64,000 bases of DNA from NCBI RefSeq assembly GCF_050589625.1, contig NZ_JBNGOP010000021.1:1-64000 (forward strand), in the 5' to 3' direction. Under the pieces are notes generated by a model, which worked only from the letters and a program-made list of their open reading frames with translations, was not told the DNA's origin and searched no databases. Shown here one piece after another: positions 8,152 to 16,297 of the stretch. The stretch comes from Pelagihabitans sp947500445 (GTDB taxonomy: Bacteria; Bacteroidota; Bacteroidia; Flavobacteriales; Flavobacteriaceae). The position numbers were made by a program, and so were the translations under genes. Position 1 is the stretch's first letter, and every line of letters starts with the position of its first letter.

Positions 8152-8841
8152 ATGAGAAACCGAAATCTAACATTCATACTTGGCGCTTTAATTCTACTTC
8201 TGACTTTTGACTTAAACGCTCAATCGTCTAAAATGGAAACCAACGCAAACCGAATCGACATAGATTTTGTTTCCGACTCTGAATTCGTTGCAAGGATTAG
8301 TGAAAAAAGCAAAACTGAAAATGAAATCAATCTGATTTTAGAAAAAACTAACGATAGCTTGTACGCTATTTATGTGCACAATAAAACAACCGACTCGCTA
8401 AAAATTTCAAGCCAGAATCGGCATTTATTCTTAATTCAAGAAGCGAAAAACCAAAATGGAGAATGGAAACCAATTGAGTACTGGAAGTATTCCCGGTGTG
8501 AAAATAGCTATCTATCTGATAAACTCGAACCAAACGGGATTTTGAAAACGGAATCAAAAGTTTACAATGGAAATTTTGATACTCAAATAAGATTTAAACT
8601 TCTAAATGATAACAACGTATACTACTCAAATTCTACAACTGGGTCGGTAAATTTAACCCAATTTGATATCCCAAATGATGTAACTGAATATCGAACCTAT
8701 AAACGAATAGAAACTCTTGGAAGTGCTGAAATTTTGAAAAAAGTAATGTTTCTCGAACCAAACGGATTGAAAGAATTTATTGAAAAAGAAGACGTTTATT
8801 TAAAAAAAATGGCTGAATTGAGAAAGAACAATAAGAACTGA
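8152..8841 (+). CDS. Secreted protein of unknown function
   Basis: A 229-residue protein with a signal peptide (hydrophobic core LTFILGALILLLTF, likely cleavage near NAQ). The mature part is rich in beta-type alternation and resembles immunoglobulin-like accessory proteins only in general character. No known domain or catalytic motif is seen. It is flanked by about 210-220 bases without genes on each side, so probably transcribed alone. Confidence 0.65.
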   Translation: MRNRNLTFILGALILLLTFDLNAQSSKMETNANRIDIDFVSDSEFVARISEKSKTENEINLILEKTNDSLYAIYVHNKTTDSLKISSQNRHLFLIQEAKNQNGEWKPIEYWKYSRCENSYLSDKLEPNGILKTESKVYNGNFDTQIRFKLLNDNNVYYSNSTTGSVNLTQFDIPNDVTEYRTYKRIETLGSAEILKKVMFLEPNGLKEFIEKEDVYLKKMAELRKNNKN

Positions 8842-9053
8842 AAAATACGTGGCACGGCAACGGTAACCCTATTTCAAGTCCATAATCTTCAAAATATGGA
8901 TTGCATGTGTAGCCTTCCCCAAAAAATAGGACAGCTTAAAATTAGAATTTTCTAACTTTAATCGTATTTACCATTTAAACACCGAAAAAACCACCTATTG
9001 GTCGCCGTAAGACCGCCCTTCTAATACACCTCACCGCTAACCCCCAACCGCAA

Positions 9054-9569
9054 ATGGAAGAAAACATAACGATAAGACCGCTCCAAACTTCCGACAAAGC
9101 GACATTGGCACAGCTGGCGAACAACAAAAACATTTGGGACAACCTAAGGGATTACATCCCATTCCCATATGAGGAGCATGATGCCGGGTCCTTTATAACC
9201 CGAACAAAAGAAGAAAACCCAAAGCAAACCTTCGGAATAACTTACAAGGGGCACCTGTCGGGTATTGTTGGGCTGGTAGTACAAGAGGACGTCTACCAAG
9301 GATCGGCGGAAATCGGGTACTGGGTCGGAGAACCCTATTGGGGAAATGGAATTGCGACCAAAGCCGTGGAATTGATTACCGAATATGGATTTGATCAACT
9401 TGCCCTACATCGCATATACGCAGGCGTTTTCGCATACAACACCGCCTCAATAAAAGTGCTCGAAAAAAATGGTTTTAAAAAAGAAGGAATATTCAAGAAT
9501 GCAATTGTCAAAAATGACAAACGCTGTGATGAACACCGGTTTTATAAACTGAATGAACAGCGTAAATAA
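9054..9569 (+). CDS. GNAT-family acetyltransferase, RimJ/RimL type
   Basis: A 171-residue acetyltransferase of the RimJ/RimL-like branch that acetylates protein N-termini or small amines. The order is typical: IRPLQTSD at the start, then EIGYWVGEPYWGNGIATKAV (about 85-104), which carries the acetyl-CoA-binding loop, and RIYAGVFAYNTASIKVLEKN, whose 'N-x-x-S-x-x-V-L-E-K-x-G-F' signature is diagnostic. No signal peptide, so cytosolic. A stack of three hairpins follows immediately after the stop. Confidence 0.9.
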   Translation: MEENITIRPLQTSDKATLAQLANNKNIWDNLRDYIPFPYEEHDAGSFITRTKEENPKQTFGITYKGHLSGIVGLVVQEDVYQGSAEIGYWVGEPYWGNGIATKAVELITEYGFDQLALHRIYAGVFAYNTASIKVLEKNGFKKEGIFKNAIVKNDKRCDEHRFYKLNEQRK

Positions 9570-9657
9570 CCTCGGGGCAAGCCCACGAGGCATTAGAACG
9601 AAAATTACCATTGATTTCGACGCAAGCGTCGGAGCATTTTAAATCTCGATTATCGAG
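9570..9657. repeat. Triple-hairpin intergenic element
   Basis: Three hairpins follow one another: CCTCGGGGCAAGCCCACGAGG (9570-9590), the perfect CGACGCAAGCGTCG (9618-9631), and the perfect CTCGATTATCGAG (9645-9657). The first two share the sequence GCAAGC at the tip. It starts directly after a stop codon but has no U-run, so it is not a standard terminator. From memory this resembles a repeat found in related flavobacteria. Its role is unknown: repetitive extragenic element, RNA stabiliser or small RNA. Confidence 0.55.
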
Positions 9658-9796
9658 TAAAAAGGAACGTCTTTCTTTTTCATTACAATTCATCGACAAA
9701 AACCATCGTATCCCATAACCTGTAAAATGTATTCCCTTTCTTTTTACAAATAACCCTCACTTCAGGGAATAATAAGCCTACCTTGGAAAAAAATTA

Positions 9797-10399
9797 ATGT
9801 CCATACCCGATAAAGTTCGATCCGTAGAACGTCTTTTTTTCAAATTAGAGCAGGAAACCGCCCAATTTGCAATCTCATCGGGCCTTGGTTGTGCTTCGGG
9901 CTGTGGCAAATGTTGTAGTTACCCCAACGTAGAGGCCTCTCCCATAGAGTTTTTACCCTGGGCGTTTCAGCTGTTTTTACGGGGCGAGGCAGAAAAGACG
10001 TTGCATCAGCTGGCCAAAACCAAAGGCTCCACCTGTTTTATCTACAAACCCCTGTCCGTAATCGATCAAGGCCGCTGTGGCGATTACCAATACCGTGGTT
10101 TAATTTGCAGATTGTTCGGATTTGCCGCCCATACCGATAAATACGGAAATTTAAGATTGGCCACCTGTAAAATTATCAAGGAAGGCCAAGCCGATAAGTA
10201 CAACTCCGTTACCGAGGCAATACAAAAAGGACTGTACGTACCCGTTTTTACGGAGTACTATATGCAATTGAATCAGATCGATTTTACCCTGGGAAACCTC
10301 ATTCTACCAATAAACGAAGCGCTCAAAATGGCCTTGGAAGCGGTTTTACAGTATTATGCGTACCGGCCCTCGCTTCACTTAGGTGAAAAATGTGGTTGA
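9797..10399 (+). CDS. YkgJ-family cysteine-cluster protein
   Basis: A 200-residue protein of the YkgJ/CxxCxxCC family, thought to bind an Fe-S cluster or zinc. The signature CASGCGKCCSYPNVEASP lies near residues 33-50, with further conserved cysteines in GRCGDYQYRGLICRLFG and ATCKI. No signal peptide or membrane segment. Function unproven in the family; roles in metal handling or protein modification have been suggested. Monocistronic by position. Confidence 0.85.
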   Translation: MSIPDKVRSVERLFFKLEQETAQFAISSGLGCASGCGKCCSYPNVEASPIEFLPWAFQLFLRGEAEKTLHQLAKTKGSTCFIYKPLSVIDQGRCGDYQYRGLICRLFGFAAHTDKYGNLRLATCKIIKEGQADKYNSVTEAIQKGLYVPVFTEYYMQLNQIDFTLGNLILPINEALKMALEAVLQYYAYRPSLHLGEKCG

Positions 10400-10607
10400 A
10401 AAACCATACGATGACCCTATCGGATAACGCAAAAAGCCCATTGCCAAACTGCCCTGGCATGGGAATCCCACCATGGTTACCATTGTAGATCCTATTTTTT
10501 TGGTTTGGTCCCCAACGAACCGTTAGAAGAAACTTCTCATACCCTGCTGCCTTAAAATCACCCAAATAAAAAGGCATCATTTTTTGCTTAGAAGAAAAAG
10601 AAAAATA

Positions 10608-10910
10608 AAGCATAGCAGTAGCTACGGTTCTATTTTTTAACTAGGAATAACGCAACAAGAACCATGTAGTAGTGCTATTCCAACATTAAAACGGTATTCG
10701 TATCTTTTTTAGCCAGCTTTAATACCATTTTAACTTTGAAATCGCGCGTATAGAAATTGAATTATTTTTTAGTTGTTCGAGGCAAAAAGCCTGTCCCCGG
10801 CTTGACCGGGAATCTAAGCATAGCCTTAGCTATGGTTATATTTCTTAACGGAGAACAGCTGAAAAAGAAACGATTTATTAGTGCTATTTCAAAGTTAAAA
10901 TGGAATAAGT
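10608..10910. repeat. Two tandem copies of a GCATAGC-hairpin repeat
   Basis: Copy one (about 10608-10710) and copy two (about 10816-10910) align over roughly 95 bases. Both start with an AAGCATAGC..AGCTA(C/T)GGTT hairpin and contain a TAGTGCTATT segment. A perfect 17-bp inverted repeat, CCATTTTAACTTTGAAA at 10725-10741 and its complement at 10887-10903, encloses copy two. The arm contains TAACTTTG, which fits the Bacteroidota -7 box TAnnTTTG, so the element might carry promoters. The 10400-11027 gap otherwise holds no gene. Confidence 0.55.
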
Positions 10911-11027
10911 TAAAAAGGGTGTGACACATAAGTACAGCGTGGGCAATATCTCCATTTCACAAAAAAACACCATAAAAATGTGACAAACGCAGCAGTGCTG
11001 CGAATAATGTAGTAAACGAGCTTCAGT

Positions 11028-11654
11028 TTGGACAAAAAAGAAAAAAAATTCTTAACCGTTCTTAACGACCACAAAGGCATCATCTATAAAGTAGCCAATA
11101 CCTATTGCAAAGATCCCGCCGACCAAGGCGACTTGGCGCAGGAAATTATTTTACAGTTGTGGTCCACGATCGAGAATTTCAACAACACCAATAAATGGTC
11201 TACTTGGGTGTATCGGGTCGCCCTAAACACTTCCATTTCCTTTTACCGGAGGCATAGGACCAGAAAAGAAAGGACCGTTCCCCTTCCTCCAATAATAGAA
11301 GTGCTGAACACTTCCGAACAGGGTGGTGCGGACGATGATTTTCTGCTGCTAACCAACTGTTTGAGAGCACTAAAGGAAATCGACCGGGCCTTGTTCTTAT
11401 TACATCTTGAAGGCCTTAGCAGCAAGGACATCGCCGATATCATCGACATTTCGCCAACCAACGTAACCACCAAGATATCAAGAATAAAAAAGAAACTTAA
11501 AATCCAGTTCCATCACTATAAAAACAAAAAAAAATGGACCCAATTGAATTCGAACGTATTTGGAAATCGTATGATCAAAAAATGGAGGATATGCTGGCCA
11601 TCAATACCGAATTGGCCGTTGACCTCACACGGCAAAAACTCCGTAGACAAATGA
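11028..11654 (+). CDS. ECF-type RNA polymerase sigma factor
   Basis: A sigma-70 family factor with region 2 (DLAQEIILQLWSTI around 38-51, then NNTNKWSTWVYRVALNTSIS) and region 4 (ALFLLHLEGLSSKDIADIID with the following NVTTKISRIKKKLK). Start: TAG and TAA codons lie 15-18 bases upstream in frame, so the only early initiator is TTG at 11028. The frame runs 121 bases into the next gene, giving an odd tail after KNKKK. Around an A8 run, one frame leads into the next gene's ATG and the other would end the protein four codons later. It probably works with the membrane protein encoded downstream. Confidence 0.88.
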   Translation: MDKKEKKFLTVLNDHKGIIYKVANTYCKDPADQGDLAQEIILQLWSTIENFNNTNKWSTWVYRVALNTSISFYRRHRTRKERTVPLPPIIEVLNTSEQGGADDDFLLLTNCLRALKEIDRALFLLHLEGLSSKDIADIIDISPTNVTTKISRIKKKLKIQFHHYKNKKKWTQLNSNVFGNRMIKKWRICWPSIPNWPLTSHGKNSVDK

Positions 11655-12178
11655 ACCGCTTTGTCGTGCCAAAGTGGACGGCCATTGGTATCGGGGTTCC
11701 CTACACGCTGCTATTGATCGCCATAACCACCATCGCGGCCAAAGCAAAGGCCTATTTTGTCGCAATAGGTTTTGGCGCCATTGCACTCGTTACCATAGCC
11801 CTATTGCTGGGATATTGTTATCAATTGTATTTGATAGACCGGGTAAAAAACGATGAGGATGTGCTATCGACCCAAAAACAATTGTCGAATTTGAGACTTT
11901 CCAGTTTCAATTGTATAAAACTGGGAGTGTTGCAATTACCATTTTGGTCGGTTTGTTGGGTAAGCCTGGATGCGATCAAAGACAATCCGTTCGTATATGG
12001 CGGAATACATGGTCTGATCTTTTTACTATTGGCCTATATGGCATACTGGCTCTACCACAAAGTGAGCGTGAAAAACAAGGTTTCAAAAGTGCGTGATTTT
12101 TTCCTGTCCGGAAACGAGTGGGAGCCCATTCTCAAAGCAGCAGCGCTATTGGAACAATTAAAGGAATACGAAAAATAG
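11534..12178 (+). CDS. Membrane protein, probable partner of the ECF sigma factor
   Basis: A 214-residue protein. The N-terminal cytosolic segment MDPIEFERIWKSYDQKMEDM is typical of the gene that follows ECF sigma factors in flavobacteria, where 'I-W-x-x-Y-D-x-K' recurs. Four hydrophobic segments follow, at about 48-68, 73-93, 125-143 and 152-172. This layout suggests an anti-sigma or sigma-regulating role at the inner membrane, inferred from position rather than from a known anti-sigma domain. Translation is probably coupled to the sigma gene. Confidence 0.75.
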   Translation: MDPIEFERIWKSYDQKMEDMLAINTELAVDLTRQKLRRQMNRFVVPKWTAIGIGVPYTLLLIAITTIAAKAKAYFVAIGFGAIALVTIALLLGYCYQLYLIDRVKNDEDVLSTQKQLSNLRLSSFNCIKLGVLQLPFWSVCWVSLDAIKDNPFVYGGIHGLIFLLLAYMAYWLYHKVSVKNKVSKVRDFFLSGNEWEPILKAAALLEQLKEYEK

Positions 12179-12313
12179 CCTATTCTTGAAGCACGGGACC
12201 CGTTACGGCCCCAACTAGGACGAAAACGATTATCTTTAAGCCGGACCCCTTTTAAGGATTTTTTGTGAATAGCTGAAAACGGGACCGAAGCCATATACCG
12301 ACATTCAAAACCG

Positions 12314-13612
12314 ATGAACATGAAAACAAAATATGCACTGCTGATACTGGGCTTTTCCCTACTGTTCGCTCAGGCGCAGACCCTTTCGCAACAACATTCG
12401 CCAATACTCTCAAAGACCGACCCGATGGCGGTAGGCATGTCCACCGAACGGTTGGCAAAAATAGACGCCATGCTGCAGGAGCAGGTTACTGCGGGCGCCA
12501 TACCGGGCGCAGTGGCCTTGATTGCCCGCAACGGAAAAATCGTATTCCACAATGCATACGGTATGGCCGACAATGCAACAAAAAAACCCATGAAGGAAAC
12601 CAGCATTTTTCGGATCGCTTCCCAAACAAAGGCCATTACCGCCACTGCGGTTATGATGCTATGGGAAGAGGGTAAATTTCGGTTGGACGACCCCATATCA
12701 ACCTATATTCCCGCATTCGAAAACGCACAGGTTTTAGCGACCTTTAATGCCACCGATACCACCTATACCACCATACCGGCCGAAAACCAGATTACCATAA
12801 GACACCTGATCACCCATACCTCAGGTATCGGCTATGGCATGATCGACCGCGACGAACGCTTCAAAAAAATATATGCAAAGGCCGGTGTTACCGATCTGTT
12901 TACCACTGCGGATGTTTCTATTGGGGAAAGCGTTCAAAAGCTCGCAAAACTTCCGTTACACCATAACCCCGGTAGTCGGTTCACCTATAGTGAAGGACTG
13001 GATGTGCTGGGTTATCTTGTGGAAATCGTTTCCGGAATGCCTTTTGATGACTTTTTAAGGAAACGCATTTTTGATCCACTGGGAATGAACGATACGTGGT
13101 TTTACCTTCCCAAGGCACAACACAACAGATTGGTAACGGTACAGCATAAACCCGATGGGCAATGGGAAAAGTACCCTGTAACCTTTTACGATACCGATTA
13201 TCCCATTACGGGAGCAAAACGATTTTTTTCAGGAGGTGCCGGACTCTCAAGTACCGCACATGACTATGCCATTTTTTTACAGATGTACCTCAACAAAGGG
13301 GAATACAACGGCACCCGCATTTTAAGCCGTACCACCATCCAAAGTATTATGGGCAACCACAGTGGCGATTTATTCAGTGAAGGGAACAAACACTATGGCC
13401 TGGCGTTCGGAGTGATTACCCCAAAGGGACAAGATGCCGGGGGCGAGGGGAGCACCGGAACCTTTGATTGGGGCGGTTACTTTAACACTCAATACTTTGC
13501 CGATCCTCAAGAAAACGTAATCGGAATACTGATGAAACAGACCCAAGGCCCGGTAGTGGAGGAAACCTCATGGAAATTCCGGCAAATGGTGTTCGCTGCT
13601 ATTGACGATTGA
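12314..13612 (+). CDS. Serine hydrolase of the beta-lactamase/penicillin-binding family (class C type)
   Basis: A 432-residue exported enzyme, with a signal peptide ending near FAQAQ. The catalytic SxxK is in RIASQTK (S103, K106). The second motif is YSE at 225-227 in place of the usual YxN. Other landmarks are PGAVALIARNGKIVF, the ITIRHLITHTSGIGYG loop and FSGGAGLSSTAHDYAIFLQM. Such proteins include esterases, D-aminopeptidases and carboxypeptidases; true beta-lactamase activity cannot be assumed. Start may be the ATG at 12320. Monocistronic. Confidence 0.88.
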   Translation: MNMKTKYALLILGFSLLFAQAQTLSQQHSPILSKTDPMAVGMSTERLAKIDAMLQEQVTAGAIPGAVALIARNGKIVFHNAYGMADNATKKPMKETSIFRIASQTKAITATAVMMLWEEGKFRLDDPISTYIPAFENAQVLATFNATDTTYTTIPAENQITIRHLITHTSGIGYGMIDRDERFKKIYAKAGVTDLFTTADVSIGESVQKLAKLPLHHNPGSRFTYSEGLDVLGYLVEIVSGMPFDDFLRKRIFDPLGMNDTWFYLPKAQHNRLVTVQHKPDGQWEKYPVTFYDTDYPITGAKRFFSGGAGLSSTAHDYAIFLQMYLNKGEYNGTRILSRTTIQSIMGNHSGDLFSEGNKHYGLAFGVITPKGQDAGGEGSTGTFDWGGYFNTQYFADPQENVIGILMKQTQGPVVEETSWKFRQMVFAAIDD

Positions 13613-13698
13613 GCCATAGGGCTCGGTGGAAGAACGACCCACTTTCAAATTTCCAAAATTGGAGTATTTTTGAAACGACCAACAACAAATTTTAGATA

Positions 13699-14304
13699 AT
13701 GAAAAAACTAATGATTCTTAGTGCATTCTTGTTTGTCGCAAGCATGCAGGCACAAAAGCTTAAAGTACAACAAGGAGGTTTCGACTTTATAAAAGGCCAA
13801 AAGGAAATAAACGTCCAGTTCGTTTATGACAATATGCGTCTTATGAAAGACAATCTTACCAACGACGAATATGTGGCCAAGCGCTCGGAAGATCTGGAGA
13901 AAAAATCAAGAGGAAAGGGCACTACCTGGAAAAAAACATGGGAAAGCAGTCGTGAACTCATTTGGCAACCCAAATTTTTGGAGCTGATGAACAAATACCT
14001 TGGCAACGACGAGGACATCTATTTTGCCGAAGAACTTTCGGAAACCGCATATACCTTGATCGTAGAAACCGTATGGCTCTATCCGGGGTGGGACGCGGGA
14101 ATTATGAAACAGCATGCAAAGGTATCGACCAATCTTAAGTTTGTAGAAACGGCAACACCCGAAAACGTACGTTTGGAAGTCAGCAGTACCAATGCCCCAG
14201 GCGACCAATGGGGCAATAACTATAGTAATGAGAGCAGGGTCGGTGAAGGATATGCCAAAACCGGAAAATCGTTGGCAAAACTTATTGCGAAAAAGGCGTT
14301 TTAA
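13699..14304 (+). CDS. Conserved secreted protein of unknown function
   Basis: A 201-residue protein with a signal peptide (MKKLMILSAFLFVASMQAQ). The mature part starts KLKVQQGGFDFIKGQKEINV and ends in a repetitive Gly/Lys-rich stretch. The type is familiar from flavobacterial genomes, but I know of no assigned role. No catalytic motif is evident. It is 86 bases after the serine hydrolase and may share its transcript. Confidence 0.65.
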   Translation: MKKLMILSAFLFVASMQAQKLKVQQGGFDFIKGQKEINVQFVYDNMRLMKDNLTNDEYVAKRSEDLEKKSRGKGTTWKKTWESSRELIWQPKFLELMNKYLGNDEDIYFAEELSETAYTLIVETVWLYPGWDAGIMKQHAKVSTNLKFVETATPENVRLEVSSTNAPGDQWGNNYSNESRVGEGYAKTGKSLAKLIAKKAF

Positions 14305-14591
14305 TACCATTTCCGGTGTTAAACCCGCTTTATGCATTAGAAAATCTATTACAGCTTCCAGCTACATCAAAATATGGTGCTGCGCTACATTTTTAAATGT
14401 AGCGCAGCTAAAACCTTCATTACAAAGTTCTAATGCATAATTCAGGTTAAATTACGCAAATAAAAACCAAGGTTTTTTGGGTAGGCGAAAAATGAAATCC
14501 AAGCATAGCAGCAGCTATGGTTAGCTTTTATTTTGTAGTACACATGGAACAGAACAATTTTTAAAGGCTAATTTAACCTAAGAAATGGTAT
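14304..14591. repeat. ATACCATTTC-bounded palindromic element
   Basis: ATACCATTTC at 14304-14313 and its complement GAAATGGTAT at 14582-14591 bound the element. Inside is a long hairpin: arms TTATGCATTAGAA and TTCTAATGCATAA (about 14330-14442) around a perfect GCGCTACATTT stem. Next comes the hairpin AAGCATAGCAGCAGCTATGG (14501-14520) related to the 10.6-10.9 kb copies. It has no coding potential, and its layout is like a non-autonomous mobile element. The related end ATACCATTTCTGGTGTTA occurs at 51279-51296. Confidence 0.55.
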
Positions 14592-14640
14592 AAGGCCATG
14601 GAAATAATGAAGTACTCTTTCTAAAAAAGGTATAACAAAT

Positions 14641-14676
14641 AAAAAGGGTTGGAATCTACGATTTCCGGCCCTTTTT
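14641..14676. terminator. Bidirectional intrinsic terminator
   Basis: AAAAAGGG and GGAA on the left (14641-14654) pair with TTCC and CCCTTTTT on the right (14663-14676), with two G-U pairs and an 8-base loop. T-runs or A-runs on both sides make it work in both directions. It lies 20 bases past the end of the - strand flavoprotein gene. Confidence 0.75.
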
Positions 14677-14696
14677 AATTTGGTGCGAAAAGAGCG

Positions 14697-15953
14697 CTAT
14701 TGCCGCTCCAAAGCCCGCTCCATTTCCATATCGGCAATATGGGCGACGGTTTTCACCAAACGGTCATGGTTTTTAACAAAAGGGTTCGAACGGTCCCAAA
14801 CATAACCTGCTAAAACGGCACATATTTGTGCTTTGATCCCCTTGTTTACCGTACTATGGAAGAATATTTTTTGTAGGTTGCCCGTATACCACTCCTTTAC
14901 GTAGGTAGAAAAAACGTTTACCCCGTACATAATGTATTCCGTATACTCCTTTTCCCAATCGACATTTTCCCCAGACAGCTGTTTGTCAATCAGTTTAGCG
15001 GACAAATGGGCCGATTCCGCTGCAAAGGTCACACCGGAGGAGAATACAGGATCTAAAAACTCGGCGCTGTTCCCCGTAAGGGCATATCCTTTTCCATACA
15101 ATTGCTTTACCGAAGCCGAAAAACTTTTAATGGTTCGCGGCTCAAATAGATAATCGAGCCCCTCAAAACGTTCACGATAGTAGGTGGACAGGCGCATCAT
15201 TTGCCGCAATTTTTCGGTCGGGCTTCCTTCAAAAGATTCCAAATAGGCAATGGTACCCACATAACCGATACTACAATCCCCGTTCGAGAACGGAATCACC
15301 CATAACCAAGTATCCGTATCGATAATATCGAAGGTAATTAAGGTGCCCTCCTCGCCTTCGGGCCTTCTCACATCCTTTAAATGGGTGAAAATAGTGGCGT
15401 GTTCGGGTATTTCGGAAGGTCTGTCCAAATCCAACAACCGGGGCAATACCCTTCCCCAACCGCTGGAGTCTATGATAAACTTGGCATCGATAACAGATGG
15501 GTCGCCATCCTTGCCCTTGATCGTAGTGGCAGAGGTACCATCATCGGCAAAAACGACATCTACCACTTCCTTTTCAAAGTCGATGGCAACGCCCCAACGT
15601 TCTAGTTCGTCGGTCAGCGTCTTGTCAAAATCGGCGCGGGGTACTTGCCAGGTCCAATCCCAACCGTCCCCATGTTTTTTGCTAAAGTCAAAATTGCACA
15701 CCACACCCTTATCGTTCATAAAACGTGCGCCACGCTTTACCTCGAACCCCTTTGCTTCCAAACAGGGCAAGAGGCCTACGGCACCAAAATGATCCATACA
15801 TCTTGGGATAAGACTTTCACCAATAACAAAACGTGGAAAACGGTTCTTTTCCACGACCTTTATCTTCAAGCCCTGCTTATGGAGATAAGCGGCCGCGACA
15901 GCACCCGAAGGGCCTGCGCCAATAATCAAAACATCAACACTTTCGTTTTTCAT
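14697..15953 (-). CDS. FAD-dependent oxidoreductase, tryptophan-halogenase/geranylgeranyl-reductase-like
   Basis: A 418-residue flavoprotein. It has an N-terminal dinucleotide-binding GAGPSGAVAAAYLHKQGLKI (about 12-31) followed by IGESLIPRCMDHFG, the substrate-side motif shared by flavin-dependent halogenases and related monooxygenases. DGWDWTWQVPR (about 107-117) contains the W-x-W-x-x-P part of the halogenase GWxWxIP motif in modified form, so halogenation is possible but hydroxylation or reduction is as likely. It sits at the edge of the flexirubin cluster in divergent orientation. Known flexirubins include chlorinated forms, which makes a tailoring role plausible. Confidence 0.8.
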   Translation of the reverse strand: MKNESVDVLIIGAGPSGAVAAAYLHKQGLKIKVVEKNRFPRFVIGESLIPRCMDHFGAVGLLPCLEAKGFEVKRGARFMNDKGVVCNFDFSKKHGDGWDWTWQVPRADFDKTLTDELERWGVAIDFEKEVVDVVFADDGTSATTIKGKDGDPSVIDAKFIIDSSGWGRVLPRLLDLDRPSEIPEHATIFTHLKDVRRPEGEEGTLITFDIIDTDTWLWVIPFSNGDCSIGYVGTIAYLESFEGSPTEKLRQMMRLSTYYRERFEGLDYLFEPRTIKSFSASVKQLYGKGYALTGNSAEFLDPVFSSGVTFAAESAHLSAKLIDKQLSGENVDWEKEYTEYIMYGVNVFSTYVKEWYTGNLQKIFFHSTVNKGIKAQICAVLAGYVWDRSNPFVKNHDRLVKTVAHIADMEMERALERQ

Positions 15954-16063
15954 AAGCCGTTTTTAAACCGCACTATAATCCCGCACGCTCCATGCAAAAG
16001 CAGTGGTTATGAGCCTTCGACCCTATAGAACTTTAATTTCAGGGATAGATTCATCAAATGTTA

Positions 16064-16071
16064 TAAATTTG
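16064..16071 (+). promoter_or_regulatory. Candidate -7 box of the flexirubin operon
   Basis: TAAATTTG matches the Bacteroidota -7 consensus TAnnTTTG. It is on the + strand upstream of the long-hairpin element and the tyrosine ammonia-lyase gene. The -33 box is weak (T-rich CTTTAATTTC at 16031-16040). Confidence 0.35.
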
Positions 16072-16107
16072 CCAACCAAATTTCCTATTTTTATTTACTA
16101 ATGTATT

Positions 16108-16267
16108 GAACTCGTTTAAACTTTTTGCGTTTAAGCGAAATTTAGTCATTTTTTGGCCATTTGAAGGCTTTTTTAAGTTGCATAGCAGGGCTACGGAAGG
16201 AAAAAAAGCCTTCAAATGGACGAAAAAGAGCAATTTTTTAGCAAATGCAAAAAGTTTAAACGAGTTC
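16108..16267. repeat. Intact GAACTC long-hairpin element
   Basis: The outer arms are perfect over 21 bases (16108-16128 with 16247-16267, GAACTCGTTTAAACTTTTTGC and its complement). The inner arms are perfect over 18 bases (16157-16174 with 16202-16219, starting CCATTTGAAGG). The centre is TTGCATAGCAGGGCTACGG. It lies between the candidate promoter and the ammonia-lyase start, so a transcript would carry it in the 5' leader. The lyase reading frame happens to stay open through it, which could mislead gene callers. Confidence 0.85.
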
Positions 16268-16297
16268 ATTACTTATACCCGACAGAATCAACCATAC

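Noticed and set aside
12314..13612. Antibiotic-resistance beta-lactamase
   Set aside because: The SxxK serine-hydrolase fold is shared by many esterases and peptidases, and the second motif is YSE rather than YxN.
14697..15953. Firm call of tryptophan halogenase
   Set aside because: The GWxWxIP motif is present only in modified form, so I keep the broader flavoprotein call.
16106..16297. N-terminal 64-residue extension of the ammonia-lyase
   Set aside because: The extension translates the palindromic element; the family length and start (MPKIKG) fit ATG 16298.
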